Origin: Datisca glomerata
Lineage: Eukaryota > Streptophyta > Magnoliopsida > Cucurbitales > Datiscaceae
Assembly (NCBI GenBank): GCA_003255025.1
Contig: QANY01013250.1
Span: forward strand, 1,364,001 to 1,428,000
Direction of reading: 5' to 3'
Length of the DNA: 64,000 nucleotides
Positions 11,960 to 23,699 of this stretch are shown here, one piece after another (within the stretch, counting starts at the first letter, position 1; each line of letters starts with the position of its first letter). The notes below the pieces were generated by a model. It saw only the letters and a program-made list of their open reading frames with translations, ran no database searches and had not been told where the DNA came from. The translations under genes were made by a program, and so were the position numbers.

Positions 11960-13147
11960 TTCAGGAGTGGCCTCTAGAGGAGGTTAGAAGCGGGGAGAGG
12001 AACGACGGGATCATGTCTGGCAGGGTCATTGGGAAGGTCAATGGAAGACATGTGGGGAGCCTTATCGTATTTGGCGTCATGGTAACTCGCATTATAGGCC
12101 ATACCCTCAGCCTGATCAACAATGGCCTGGTACTCAGCCTCAATTTCAGTTTCCCGCTCGCCAACCATGGCCAAAGCAACCAATGCAAATGACAAGTTCT
12201 CTTCTGCCTCGGTCATCTTCCCTCGGTAATGGATAAGTTCTCCTCGCTGATCTCGGTAGTCTTCTTTGACTCCTGAAGAGACTCCTCCAAACTCGCCCGC
12301 TCAACCGTAGCAGCTTCTAACTCTTCGGTAAGACAGACGACGACCTCTCGAAGCTCGGCCTCCACCTTCCCCAAATGATCCCGCTCGACATGAATGATGC
12401 TGTAAGACTTGTTGATCTCCTACATCTTCATCCTGAGCCTCGCCATCTTGAGCTCAACGAAGCGGATGTCCTCCTAGATCCCATTGTCATAAGTCACAGC
12501 CTGTGAAAAAAAACCTCCAAGTGTTAGTAAATGGAAAAGTATAAAGGAAAAAGCAAAGAGATGAAATCAATGGAAGTAAAAAGTTACATGCATTAGACTA
12601 TGAATAAGGCCGACGATCTTGTCGGTAATAGACATCAGGCAGAGGCCAGTCATGTCCATGCCAGACCTGATCCCCTTCATGATGATGCGCGAAGAACGAG
12701 AATCCTTTAAAAAGCTCATGGAAGCAGGAATGGGCGGAACTGCCATATAGCGATGCCATCTCCAGACGTCAGTCTCCTCGGGCATCCCCAGAGAACCAGT
12801 AGATGAAGGAGCTGGCCTCCGAGAAGACGGGGGAGGAGGGGGAGAAACCTCTTCCCACGCTGAAGTTTCCTCGACTGTAGGGGTAGGAGGATCAGACAAA
12901 GGAGGGGGTGGAATGGCAGCATGAACAAGAGCGAGAGTTGGCATTGAAACAACATCAAGGACACTACTGGAGGTGTTAGCATCCTCAATTCTTGAGCGGA
13001 TGTTCCTTTCCCTGCCAACAGTCCCCCATAAGTTACTCTAGAGACGCTTCGACATCTCCAACTGCTCGTGAGCAAAGCGAAATAACACGTCTTGATCTTC
13101 GGCTTCTTTCTGCTCAGCTTACCGTTCTCTTTCTTCTTCGTGTTCAA
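11960..13147 (-). pseudogene. Antisense extra ORF of the Tat element (copy 1)
   Basis: Read on the minus strand, opposite to pol, this region encodes a Pro/Ser-rich segment (PPPPPSSRRP near 12820-12850) followed by MSFLKDSRSSRIIMKGIRSG and a second block at 11974-12216. The block from MSFLKD onward aligns with the minus-strand ORF at 57688-58044 (CFLNDLTASHIILCGIQSRF), so two independent elements keep the same antisense coding region. Extra antisense ORFs between integrase and the 3' LTR are known for Tat-lineage elements such as Grande; their function is unknown. The likely first exon lies beyond the LTR fragment at 13140-13457, which interrupts the ORF. Confidence 0.65.
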
Positions 13148-13457
13148 ATGGAGAGAGAGATGTCAGAACTGACATCCATTGGTTCAACTTAACAGTCCTA
13201 ATCAGATTCGATTATCCAGTCAATCCTAAGATTGTGAATATCATTCTAAACTTTCTTAGAAGAGTTCATTTGGAGACGCATATGTCTTCACTTTTCGTTC
13301 GTTGATGAGAGTTCCAGGAATTGAGTAATTTATAAACACTCTTTATTTTAAAATACAACTTTCAATTTGTTCATAAGAATTCAGTAATACTAATGTCTGA
13401 GAAATAATTAAATATATATAAATAATTATTTCACGTTACTTTATGGACATATTCCAA
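13140..13457 (-). repeat. LTR fragment of the first copia family
   Basis: On the minus strand it starts TGTTGGAATATGTCCATAAA and runs for about 315 bases. It follows the outer part of the LTR at 5341-6551 (compare 13350-13457 with 6440-6551). It lies inside the antisense ORF region of the Tat element and has no partner nearby. It is an LTR 5' part only, not a full solo LTR, and no target duplication is evident. Confidence 0.75.
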
Positions 13458-14270
13458 CAAGAGTAGGGGCGTAGGCAACGTCAATCTACCTCATTGGATC
13501 GAGGAGATCTCTCCAATCCTGTTATAGGCAGTTATAGGCAGCGGAGAGCTACGCGGCTACGTCTTTGGGGATGAAAGACCTTTTGTTTAAATATTTATCT
13601 ACACAAAAATAGAAAATGGTTTGTAAAAAAATGACCAAAAAAGAAAAAAGAGAAAGGGAAAAGAGAGACTGGTGCTCCGGCTACTTACTGAAAGACCCCC
13701 AGATCCTGGGGACAAATCCAGCTGCCATCACCTCCCTAGTTCCCGCCAATCAGGAAGGTCCTATCTTCCCAGCTTTTATCCCTCTCGGGAGATTAGTGAT
13801 TAGACCTCGCTGTTTCTCACTAGCACCGAGAGCCAAGTAGTAAGACGTGCCGAGCTTCTTAACAATTTACGCGACACAAATTTCATCTACACCTATGCTA
13901 AGGCCATGCCTCTTGTTTAAAGCTTCTATCCCTAAAAGAACTTTGTATGTGTGAGGAGTATATTGAGAGGGGGCGAGATAGAAAGTGCCAAAAAAATCTT
14001 AAAAGGGCGAGGAAAATGAGAGCTTTAATCCTAAAGCTATATACATAGGGGTTAGGGTGATTTGATATGGGGGATTACAGTGGAAAGACCTAGGTACCTC
14101 GTCCCCAAAACTGTAAATGACATATGGGGCAAGGCATCTTTATAACAGTCCATGAAGCGGTTGAACTCGTCCCACTTACTAACTAATGGGACAATGACCT
14201 TGAACTCTGTCTCTCCCATAATTGACAAAGAAACTCCCGAGAAGAAGAAATGAACAAAAAAGGATTACAA
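13458..14270 (-). pseudogene. Upstream part and probable first exon of antisense ORF copy 1
   Basis: Around 13680-13760 the minus strand matches 58630-58710. A short exon-like stretch ends in a splice-donor-like TTTCA|GTAAGTAGCCGG, paralleled by TTTTCA|GTAAGTCGCCGG in the other copy. Both are followed by the same 'CCGGAGC' bases. This suggests that the antisense ORF begins with a small exon and an intron. An inserted base and a stop near the putative start show decay here. 13800-14270 also resembles 58740-59200 but contains no convincing coding sequence. Confidence 0.4.
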
Positions 14271-15395
14271 ATGGAGGAAAAGAAATGACTTCCATGAGAT
14301 AGAGTGTGCGTAGAGGCAAAATGAGGAAGACAAAGACTTTAAAAAGACTCTACATACGCGAAAAGAGAATGGAATTCAATTTACGGATTTGAAAGAAAAA
14401 TGAAACACAATCAATTTTGAAGAAGGAAAAGCGTGGAAGTGCAGCAGGCGCATATGGACATGACGTTTGAAAGGACAAATGTCGGTCATCATTCAAACGG
14501 GCAAATGACTAAATGACAGCTGGAAAGAGAAGGGGACGTGTCTTGAAAACTCACACCACCCAAGAGTGAGGAGGCGAAACGACGCACGTAATAACTATGA
14601 GCGTGCTTTAAAATGCACGATTTACACCGAACCGAGTACGGGGAGGTGCGTGGACCAGAGACAAAATGACATTCCCGAGAAATGTGTCAGACAAGGCAAT
14701 AATTGCATACGTTTATATGATCTAATATACCTATTTTTTTTCTACGTGTTACCGATGTTTGCAGGATAAAAAGATGAAAAAGGGCGAAACCATCAATCCC
14801 CTATCAAGACGCGCAGAATTCATTCATTACACTTTAATGAATTGAAATTTATTACGTGTAATGAGAGGGGAAAATGAACAGGCATAAAACCTGCACCATG
14901 CCACGTGGACGAAAAAAGTCAACCAAGAGGCAGTAAGGAGATTCCCGCGTAAGAACGGGAAGGAGGAGATCTGAGTCACGAGAGAAGACAATGCTATTGC
15001 AAGAGATTTAGAGACTGAAAGACTAGGGGATGAGATAGTTGAGAGGAATGAATGGAGTAAAGGACATCACACCTAACAGAAGATCCAACAAGTATGTGTG
15101 TGATAAATTCTCTAAAAATATAGGAGAAAGGAGGATCATTCCCCTTCCCCTACTATGAGGACGACCATTCCCCTCCTTTTTTTCTACTTTATTGACAAAA
15201 TTATTATTCTATTTATACTCAGTGGCCTATAAAAGCTTGGGTAAGGAACAAAGGAAAGGGAGATCGTATACACAATTCAAAACATTATTCAGTGCTTTGA
15301 CGACTCTCTCTCTCTCTCTCACTCTATAATGTCTTGATCATCTCTCACTAATTAGCAACAACATTCTGTTGATGTGGAGGAAAAAATCATTTACA
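14270..15395 (+). repeat. Probable 3' LTR region of Tat element copy 1
   Basis: The stretch follows the antisense ORF and contains a TATA-like 'cctataaaagctt' at 15228-15240. A (CT)n run then leads to an end reading 'ggaaaaaatcatttacaatacc'. The right end resembles 60265-60296 (TATA-like box, CT run, 'ggaaatttttcctttacaatac'), which closes the other plus-strand Tat remnant. The left edge is not defined and no second LTR is in the window, so the interval is approximate. Confidence 0.4.
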
Positions 15396-17434
15396 ATACC
15401 GATCAAGTAATTTATCAAATTTTAAGTGACTAAATGATATGTCAATTATTTATAGATTAACGTTGTATTGTTTTTTAAAGTAATTTAATAATTAACTTAT
15501 AAATCATTGACACATTTAATAACTAAAAACTTAATTAATTACTTAATTCATGTACAATTACATCAATAAAAATATCTTTCTACCAGTGAGAAATTGAGAG
15601 TTTCTCTCTTTCCACCTCTTCATTCATGTTACGCTCACAACACTATATAATGAGAAACGCCACTATACCAGATTAAAAGTTTTAAGTGCTATACTGTAAT
15701 GTACCTCACTCGTGTCAGATATATTTTAATTGTTTAGTATGTTTACTCCATATTTTTGTAGTAGCTCGTTTAGGTTATATGAAAAAAAAGGTCCATGTAT
15801 CATACTGTTAATGACTTTTTATATATATAACGAAAAAACAAGGTCACGGTTTTCTATGTTTTGCCTTAGCGTCAATCTGGAACTGCCATATGGTGTCTTT
15901 TAGTTGCATAAAAAATGGGTTTAATTTAAGAATGAGGAAGCTGCCGGTTTGCTTCCACTTTTTCTTTCTTTGTGTCTATAAATGCAATTTTATTTGTTGT
16001 CGGCCACATCAAGCAAAACAATTACATGATTGACGGTTATTATGAGTCAGTAATTGTGTTCTGGTGATGGTTGTAAGGACCGTCTTCCCATTCAATGACC
16101 AGCAGAAACAAACAAATCTCAACTTGCAACTTTTCACATGCTTCTTTTTTGTCATTTGCATATTGACAGTGAAGTATCTTTGGTGAATATTAAAGCTCAA
16201 ATAATAGATGTGTTTGGGAGAACTTGTAACTGTAAAAAAATAAAATTAAGACTCATGATTTATTTCAACGAAGCGTGATTTTTCGTTGAAATCAAAATCA
16301 AATACTACCAATGGCAATGTGGAAAGTGAAAACATCGGCCTCTTAGCCAACCTGTCTCCACTTCAACCTCATTGGACTAAGATATATCTATCGGAAGTTA
16401 AATTAACCAAAATTAAACATTCTTTGCTTTCATACGTTTCTTGCTTCGTGGAGAATTGATTATAAGAAGCATGTTTCACAAAGATGAACATAAATTAAAC
16501 AAAAAACCCTAATTAAAGGTTTTTCTTTTATTTGGATCGAGACAGATCGACTACGAATCAAAAAGTACCCATTCTTGACTGATAAAGGAAGAAAATTGCG
16601 TCCACTGAAACTCAAGACCTCTGTCACTATTGGACTGGCAGGGGGAACACATGATCATGTGAGATTAATGTTACAAAATTTCCTTCAAACTAATCATGTG
16701 ATCCGGACTATTACCAAGATTGACACAATAAATAAATATTTCTTTTAACAAATATAGATTAAATAGATATTAAATGAATATAGATCATCTTCTTCTATTG
16801 GTGAAAGAGGAGAGTATCTTAAAATACCATACAACTTTGAGTGCGTACCTATGCACAAACGAAAGAAAAAGGGTGACTTCATAAAAAAGCAAGAAAAGCT
16901 TAACTTGCCAAGAATGGTGCATGCCCCATACCTAGAAGGGTTCGATATAGCCTAACAAGAGGCACTTTTCACATGGGAGTTAACGGGATATGCTCGAAGC
17001 AGCAACCAAATATCTAATTTTTTTCGTTGTTTGATGTGTTAAGTGGCTTGTGATAATCGGTGGCAATGATTATTTTTTTTCATGTTTCATCAGTTCGGTT
17101 TTTTCTGTACTGTTTTTTTCTACTATCAGTCGGCTGCACTTATCTTCACGCACTATCATATGCCATGGAGTTGAGTTGTTCATTTTGTTCAGGCATCCAT
17201 TATTCTTGATCAAAATGTTTACATAGTTATATTTTTCTAAAGTTTTAGCATGTCAAATTACCCGAGGGTAGTAACTTTCGAAGTGACATGTACGGCTTCT
17301 GATTGCCTTCGTTATGTTGCTTCTTGTTAGTGACTGCTTGAATGTACTTGCTGTTATTGTTTGTGGAAATAGCGAAATTCTATATCTTCGATTAGACATC
17401 ATGTTATCTACCTACCAAGGAAAAACAGAAGATC
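15396..17434. other. Intergenic, no gene recognised
   Basis: AT-rich sequence with short frames only. I see no transposon domain, structural RNA or splice pattern that I can support. Confidence 0.5.
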
Positions 17435-17690
17435 ATCTTGTCATCTAGTTCATCATATTGATCAAGGCCATCAAAACTCATACTTAGGTTTGTTTTGATG
17501 CCATACTGAAGGCTCTGCCAGCCCCGATAGAAAATTCATTGGTTCTTGCCATACAAAACTCAAGAAGAAATTTCCTAACTTAACTGAAAGTGGACTAATC
17601 ATCAAAACTATGGATTACATGAAGGAACAATTTCTCTAGTCCTTCATTCCTGAAGATATCTCCATGAAATCTGCAAGCAGCTATACAAAA
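17435..17690 (+). pseudogene. Small endogenous pararetrovirus fragment
   Basis: About 250 bases match 22685-22930 with scattered changes, including the stretch 'atcatcaaaactatggatta'. It is therefore a second, separate copy of the 3' coding part of the pararetrovirus at 21020-23700. Stops interrupt the reading frame. Nothing viral is recognisable on either side, so it is an isolated piece. Confidence 0.75.
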
Positions 17691-17899
17691 TCTTAAATCA
17701 GAATTTTGACAAATCCATATCAAAGAACATGATAGATATAAAACCGCTTTTACAACAAGATTTAAATACAGGGTTTACAGTCTCCTCTTGTTAAAAACTC
17801 AAAACAACAAGATTTATTAAGAATCAAGTAAAAATAATTCTGGTTAAAGTAAAAAAACGGGAGCCAAATTAAGAAAAAGCGGGACTTAAAAAAATATTG

Positions 17900-18530
17900 G
17901 AGACGAGGTAATTTGGGACTTAAGCGATGTTTCCTTCTCGGGCTCTCTCAGAAACTCAAATCGTTGATTTTCAGAGAGAAGCTCAAATCGATGCGTCTCT
18001 CTCTCTCGATTCCTCTCAGATTTTTAGAAGCTCCGATCCTCTCTCTCGCAGCAAGTCAGTGCCATCGTCTCCCTCGTATTTCTCATCTCAGATCTGCCTC
18101 ACTTCATCTCCCATGCCTTTCTCATCTCAGTTCTGCCTCTCCTTCGTCTTCCTCGCCTTTCTCATCTCAAATCTACCATTCTTCTCCTCCCTTGCCTCTC
18201 TCATCTAAAATATGCCTCTCTTCATCTCTCTCGGCCCTCTCGTCTCAGTTCTGCCTCTACTCAGATCTGCCTCTCTTCGTCTCCCTCACCTCTCTTGTCT
18301 CAGATCTGCCTTTCTTCATCTCTGATCTGCCTCTCTTCGTCTCCCTCACCTCTCTCGTCTCAGATCTACCTCTAAGATTTTATTTATTTTTGTGTAAGAT
18401 TACGGTAAGTCTTGTAGTTCAAGTCCTTTCTATAGATGTTTTCTCAAATTTTCAAATTTTTCTTCCACATAGATGCATGAATCGCCAAACAATGTATGGT
18501 TTCACCGTCGGTGTCTGGTGGGGCTAGATT
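17900..18530 (+). other. Pyrimidine-rich region with 35-45-base repeats and a long open frame
   Basis: A 204-codon frame (17913-18527) is open through a CT-rich stretch built from imperfect copies of 'cagatctgcctctcttcgtc'. Two frames are open at once, as expected from low-complexity repeats rather than selection. The bases 'ttacggtaagtcttg' near 18400 would make a good splice donor, and the composition recalls a plant 5' untranslated exon. I recognise no protein family. It could be the first exon of an unrecognised transcript, part of a transposon that captured such an exon, or only a simple repeat. Confidence 0.35.
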
Positions 18531-20630
18531 ACTTCTCATGATTTGGATGAGATGAGGTATGTGAGATTTCAGTTCATGGATTTCTGTCTTCGTTCAAACC
18601 TGGTCACTATGCATTTGTTTTCATATTTTACTTGTTTCAGGTGAGGTGAGAGCTTCAGTTCATGAGTATGTTATATAATAATTTTAGTATTCATTGAATT
18701 TGTAGTAAAATGAAAAATTATTTATTTTTGTGTATCTTTGCTGCTGCAAAAGAATAAGTGGGAGAGACCACAACTAGAACTCACTGAACACAACAAGCTG
18801 TGAGGTGATTTAATGCATTACAAGCAGTGAAGACACGAAAGGATTTGTTGATTGAGGTATTACAACTCCATTATCTGTTATCCATATATACGATTTAAGC
18901 AACTTATGTCTGAAGTAGTTGAATTTTCATGTCTGTATGTCAAGAGAACGAGGATTCACCTATAGTAGAACTTCAATAGACAAGTGTAAGGTCTTTGACT
19001 CTTTAATCATTTCTATCAAATATGGTACTCATACATACGGGAATCTGTGTATGAAATGAAATGTTTCAACTCTGTGGTTAACACAATATATATGAAATGA
19101 TTCTACTGAATATGGAGTCAGTTTCAGATGAAAGATCTATTGTTGAGTGTGGCAGAATAAGTTGGCGTTGATGCCTTCAAGACAGAAGACTTGAGGACAT
19201 GGTAGTTGAATGTTTTATCTTCTAGTATATTTCTTGTGCTTTAATATTATTTCAACTTACTAATTTCTCCCATGCTTATAAGCTTTCATATCCTTAAGTT
19301 TAGGTTATCAAAACAAGTTTCAGTATCAAAGTCCTCCAAAAGTGCTTCAAAGTGCAACATGGGAATTTTGGGTTTTCACTTGTTCTCTCGTATCTCTGAA
19401 TCAATAGAGGTGACTAATTGAGTGCATAACTTAGTTGTGTTTTCTTGTTTCAGTGAAACATTTGCTATATGTTTCTATAATAGTTTTTATTTTCTAGTCT
19501 ATGTTTTATTTGATGTGCATGAATGGTATATTATTAGCTCATATCACATTCTCTACTGGTGCATTCTTAGAGGATTCTGCCTTCACATGTGTCCTTATTG
19601 TGTTTTCTTACTTTTTCCACTTTATAGTGCGTCTACTCAAAGTCAGTTCTACTTATTGGTCGTGGTTCTTTTTGTGTTGTTTAAATGCATGCAACTAAAG
19701 CATTGGAACTGTTTCTACAAGATCTATGTGACAGGACATACGAGGTAACTCTCAAAAGGGGAGCAAAGACCATGAATTTTCTGCATTTGTAAGTGATGTG
19801 TTTATTACCTGTTTTTGTTGAGTTACTGGAAAAGAAATGAAATGGCATGCAACCTTTTTTAGCTCTGTTGAAATTGTTTTGATTGGTAACTGTGAATTTT
19901 ATAATTTGCTATATCCTAAAACGGATATTACGAACCATAAACCACTTATCTTTGTGTTAGTTGAAAGCAGTTTAGCTATCAAATGGTAGTTTCTGAATTC
20001 ATTGAACTTCAAATGGTACTTGTGATGAATTATGAATAATATAGTACTACTAACTATTTGCTTAGATAATAACTATCTTTTATTTGTTAAAATTGTTGAT
20101 CTACTAAGGGACTTTATTCCTATATGAATAAAAAGTTTAATTGGTGATTGTATAAATTATATATTGTTTTGAAGTGTAGAAAAGAATTTTCTTTGAAGTC
20201 TCTTTTAAGCTGAAAACTGGTTTTATGAATGCCATACTTCATTTCTTCTTTTTCAGATAGGTATTTTACTAGGTGATATGTTTGAATCGCTGGCACTTTT
20301 GTTATCAGGGGTGTAATTTCACTGTTCTTGGTGAAGTTCACCATTTTTGAGTAATCAATGTTGTTTTTCTTCATTATTCCAGGCTGTAGCTTCTCTGTTT
20401 TCACTATTTAGGCTACTGTTGTGGTTAAAGTAGTGTCTGTTTGCAAGAAAACTCATATCAGCTACAAATTGTACTTTCCTTATTATGCGATTTTGCATTT
20501 CATCCTTTCTTGGTTATTATGGTCTAAAATGTCATGATTATGCTCATTCTTATTCATTAACACTGCTCTAAACATTCCTCAGTTCGCCTCACCTTTCGTA
20601 ATTTTTAATGGTGCAGATCTATTTGTTGTT
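18531..20630. other. Intergenic or intronic, no gene recognised
   Basis: T-rich sequence resembling plant introns in composition, with short frames only. If 17900-18530 is a first exon, this could be its downstream introns, but I could not find matching coding exons. Confidence 0.4.
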
Positions 20631-20632
20631 TA

Positions 20633-20734
20633 TATTCACCAACTAACAATTGCTCATGGTGTTTTCCTTCTGTTTGTTTCTTATACTCACCAACTAACAA
20701 TTGCTCATGGTGTTTTCCTTCAGCTTTGGGAAGG
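20633..20734. repeat. 51-bp tandem duplication
   Basis: The bases 'caccaactaacaattgctca' and about 30 around them occur twice, at 20637 and 20688, head to tail with few changes. Confidence 0.85.
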
Positions 20735-21019
20735 TCTGAAGGCACTGCATATCCTGTTGTGAAACAGTACCATTCAACTTAGGTTTTTCATTTTTCATTT
20801 TCTAGACTTAAAATTTCATTTTTTATATTTTTTTATTGGAATAAGTTTACTTGTATATTTCGAGGATAAGTTAGTTTTCAAATTAGATTTATTTGTAAGT
20901 TGATCAAATGAATAATGTAAAATTTTGTTGAAATGATTAAACGTTAATGTTGTCAATTATTATATTAATGTTCTTTATGTTATGTAAAATTATCTTTTGA
21001 AAGTGTTTAATATGAATAC

Positions 21020-21845
21020 TTGACTATAACAATGAACCTTATGGTATCTCACTTTATAGGATATAAAATACTTGTGAATGTTAATTGTGGATTACTTTTC
21101 ATGGGGATAACCACCTCTTGTAGAACAACTTCCAAAATGAAACTTTTCCAAATCGAAGTTAGATTTCTTGGACATAACATTTCGAATGGAACTATTATTC
21201 CAATCAACAGAAGTATAAAGTTTGCATCTAAACTTTCAGATGAAATTAAAAATAAAACTCAATTACATAGATTTTTAGGTAGTCTTAATTATATTAGAGA
21301 CTATTATCCACAGCTATCCCAGGATGCTTCCATCCTCTATACCCAGTTTAAAAATAATCATTTACCTTGGGCAACAGAACATATCCTAGCAGTACAAAGG
21401 ATAAAAGAAAAAAAAATCAAACATCTGTATTGTTTATATTTACCAAATCCTTAATGGAAAAAGATTGTCGAAACTGATGCGTCTAACCAGGGATATGGTG
21501 GGCTAGTTAAACAGTTTAATCCCAAATATCAGAAAGAAGAACTAAGATTTACATCCGGAGTTTGGAAAGGACCAACATTAAAATACCCTACCATTAAACA
21601 TGAATGTTTATCTATTGTCAAATGTGTTTTAAAATTTCAAGATGATATTTTAAACCAACATTTTTTAACAAGAGTTGATTGCTCTACAGCAAAACAGATA
21701 TTTAAAAAAGATGTATAGAACCTTACCTCAAAACAGATATTTGCTTCTTGGTAAAATATTTCATCAGTATTTGACTTTGATATTGAATATATCAAAGGCG
21801 AACAGAATTCTCTACCAGACTTCCTAACCCGTGAATATTTGTAGG
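21020..21845 (+). pseudogene. Pararetroviral reverse transcriptase C-terminus and RNase H, broken
   Basis: The first 144 codons are open and hold the thumb/connection region of a pararetroviral reverse transcriptase, including FLGHNI and the LHRFLGSLNYI block. After a stop near 21452 the homology continues in RNase H with VETDASNQGYGG, where the first catalytic aspartate is kept. Further stops fall near 21718 and 21750 before the region closes at about 21845. The palm with the YxDD site lies upstream and is missing, so no active polymerase can be made. Confidence 0.75.
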
Positions 21846-22029
21846 GTTTATGAGCTACATGAGCCGTGGCTGAGGCCAACATTACTCAACAGAATCCCCC
21901 AGTCTTGACATAAATTCAGAGGCTTCTTCTACTCAAACAGCTAAATATGTCCTCCTAATACCCGAACAATATATTTTCAACAGCACTACGGAAAGAGACT
22001 ATTCTCTTCATTGAAACATTAGATGAAAA

Positions 22030-23080
22030 ATGGATGTCAGATCCATGGGAATCAAGAAGAGATATCTCTCTACCCAGCAATTTCCCTCACATTTTGATAA
22101 GTATTGTTACATTCATGAAGCCATTTGTGCTTGAAACTGTAGTTGTGGAGATCAAACATACTCTCCATGATCCCAACAGAAATACCAGTCCTATTACTTA
22201 CAATAAGGTTACTATCTGCAATATCATGCCCATCAGTCAATGGGGCACCCATCCACACACTACCCGCAACTTAGAAATCAATAATAAATAAACAAAATAT
22301 AGTTATTGGGATTACATCGATTCATTTACCCATGTTTTCTATTATCAGAATCCTACACATAACCATATGTAGTTCATTAGAATTTGTCCTGAAGTTCTTA
22401 AAAATGAACTCTCAAACTGGTTTTTAGTATAGTGGGATAAGTTTGGGATAACTTCGGACACTTTACCAGAACAAATCCAAACAACATTCAAAGATTAACA
22501 AGTGGCATATTCCTTGTTACCAGTAAATAATGACATCTCAATGACGAAATTTGTCGTTCATTTTATTATCCGTTTCAGTATTCCCTAGATATGGAAATGA
22601 GATTTACAGTACGATTATCAGAATAAAATCTCTCGCTTAAAAAGAGTATTTTATACCAAGTGGGATAAAAGGATGAATCCTAATTTACCAGAATTAATCA
22701 AGGCTATCAAAACTCATACTCAGGCTTGTTTTGATGTCATACCGAAGGCTCTGCCATCCCCAATAGGAAATCCATTTGTTCTTGCCTAAATAGAACTCAA
22801 GAAGAAATTTCCTAAATTAACATAAAGTGAACTAATCATCAAAACTATGGATTACATGAAGGAATAATTTCTCCAGTCGTTCGTTCTCGAAGATACCTCC
22901 ATGAAATCTGCAAGCAGCCATACAAAATCTGATCAAGATGATTATGAATTCAACATCTTAACTGGCGAAATCAAGAACCCGATTCTACTGACCGAGCAAT
23001 TGCTGATTTTTTAGGTTCATTTACCAGCATGATTTCTAAGAAAATGACAAATGGCAAGAAAGGCAAAGGCCTAGCCTAAT
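22030..23080 (+). pseudogene. Downstream pararetroviral coding region, function unknown
   Basis: Coding-like sequence continues after RNase H in broken frames (for example 22034-22291) up to a lysine-rich end near 23080. Part of it is duplicated at 17435-17690. I do not recognise a domain with confidence. In some plant pararetroviruses a second ORF follows the polymerase polyprotein, and this may be the equivalent. Stops near 22290, 22350, 22495 and 22790 show decay. Confidence 0.5.
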
Positions 23081-23139
23081 TCTTGTCTGCCACCAGGAAA
23101 AAGGAACCATAGTGTCGGCATAAACTGACAAACAACTTT

Positions 23140-23410
23140 TACATAAAGAAGATGCCCACTATCTTCAAACAGTAATAGCAACACAAGGAAACAAATCTAC
23201 TTTTCATAAAGTAGATTCCCACTACATGTAAAGATAAGAAAATAAGGATGAACGACTCCAACGATCAAGGACACGTCACCTTATCTATCATCCTACGGTA
23301 ACTATTTACTTTTATAGTATAAAAGGGAAGCCTCACCCTTTGTTGAGAGCATCACAATTGCTAGCTTTCATACTCTCTCTAAATTATGTACTCTCTCTCT
23401 TAAAAAGAAT
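23140..23410 (+). promoter_or_regulatory. Pararetroviral pregenomic promoter-like region
   Basis: This non-coding stretch after the last coding region holds two similar motifs ('gatgcccactatc', 'gattcccactaca'), a CACGTCA-type element near 23273, and a TATA box 'agtataaaagggaagc' at about 23318-23333. A CT-rich putative transcription start follows. The position and content match the promoter that drives pregenomic RNA in caulimoviruses. Whether it is active in the plant cannot be told from the sequence. Confidence 0.6.
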
Positions 23411-23443
23411 AATAATATTTGAAGATTTTGCAACGTTCTTCTT

Positions 23444-23638
23444 GCACTTCTCATGCTCCTCATTCCTGATCACCAACATATCTCTTACTTTCTCCTAAGT
23501 TATTTTTTTTTATTTCTTGTTATTCATTTGATTATAACATTGCACTTCTCATGCTCCTCATTCCTGATCACCAACATATCTCCTACTTTCTCCTAAGTTT
23601 TTTTTTTAATTTCTTGTTATTCATTTGATTATAACATT
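23444..23638. repeat. 98-bp tandem duplication in the viral leader
   Basis: The segment beginning 'gcacttctcatgctcctcat' is repeated head to tail at 23444 and 23542 and is nearly identical apart from the length of a T run. High identity points to a recent duplication. Confidence 0.9.
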
Positions 23639-23699
23639 GTATTGGCGAGAAGATCGCACCACCACTAAAACAATAAGTTTATGAGACTATGTGTGTAAC

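Noticed and set aside
21020..21845. Alternative reading of the viral RT/RNase H as gypsy pol
   Set aside because: There is no integrase after RNase H and no LTR. A promoter-like leader follows the coding part, which fits a pararetrovirus better.
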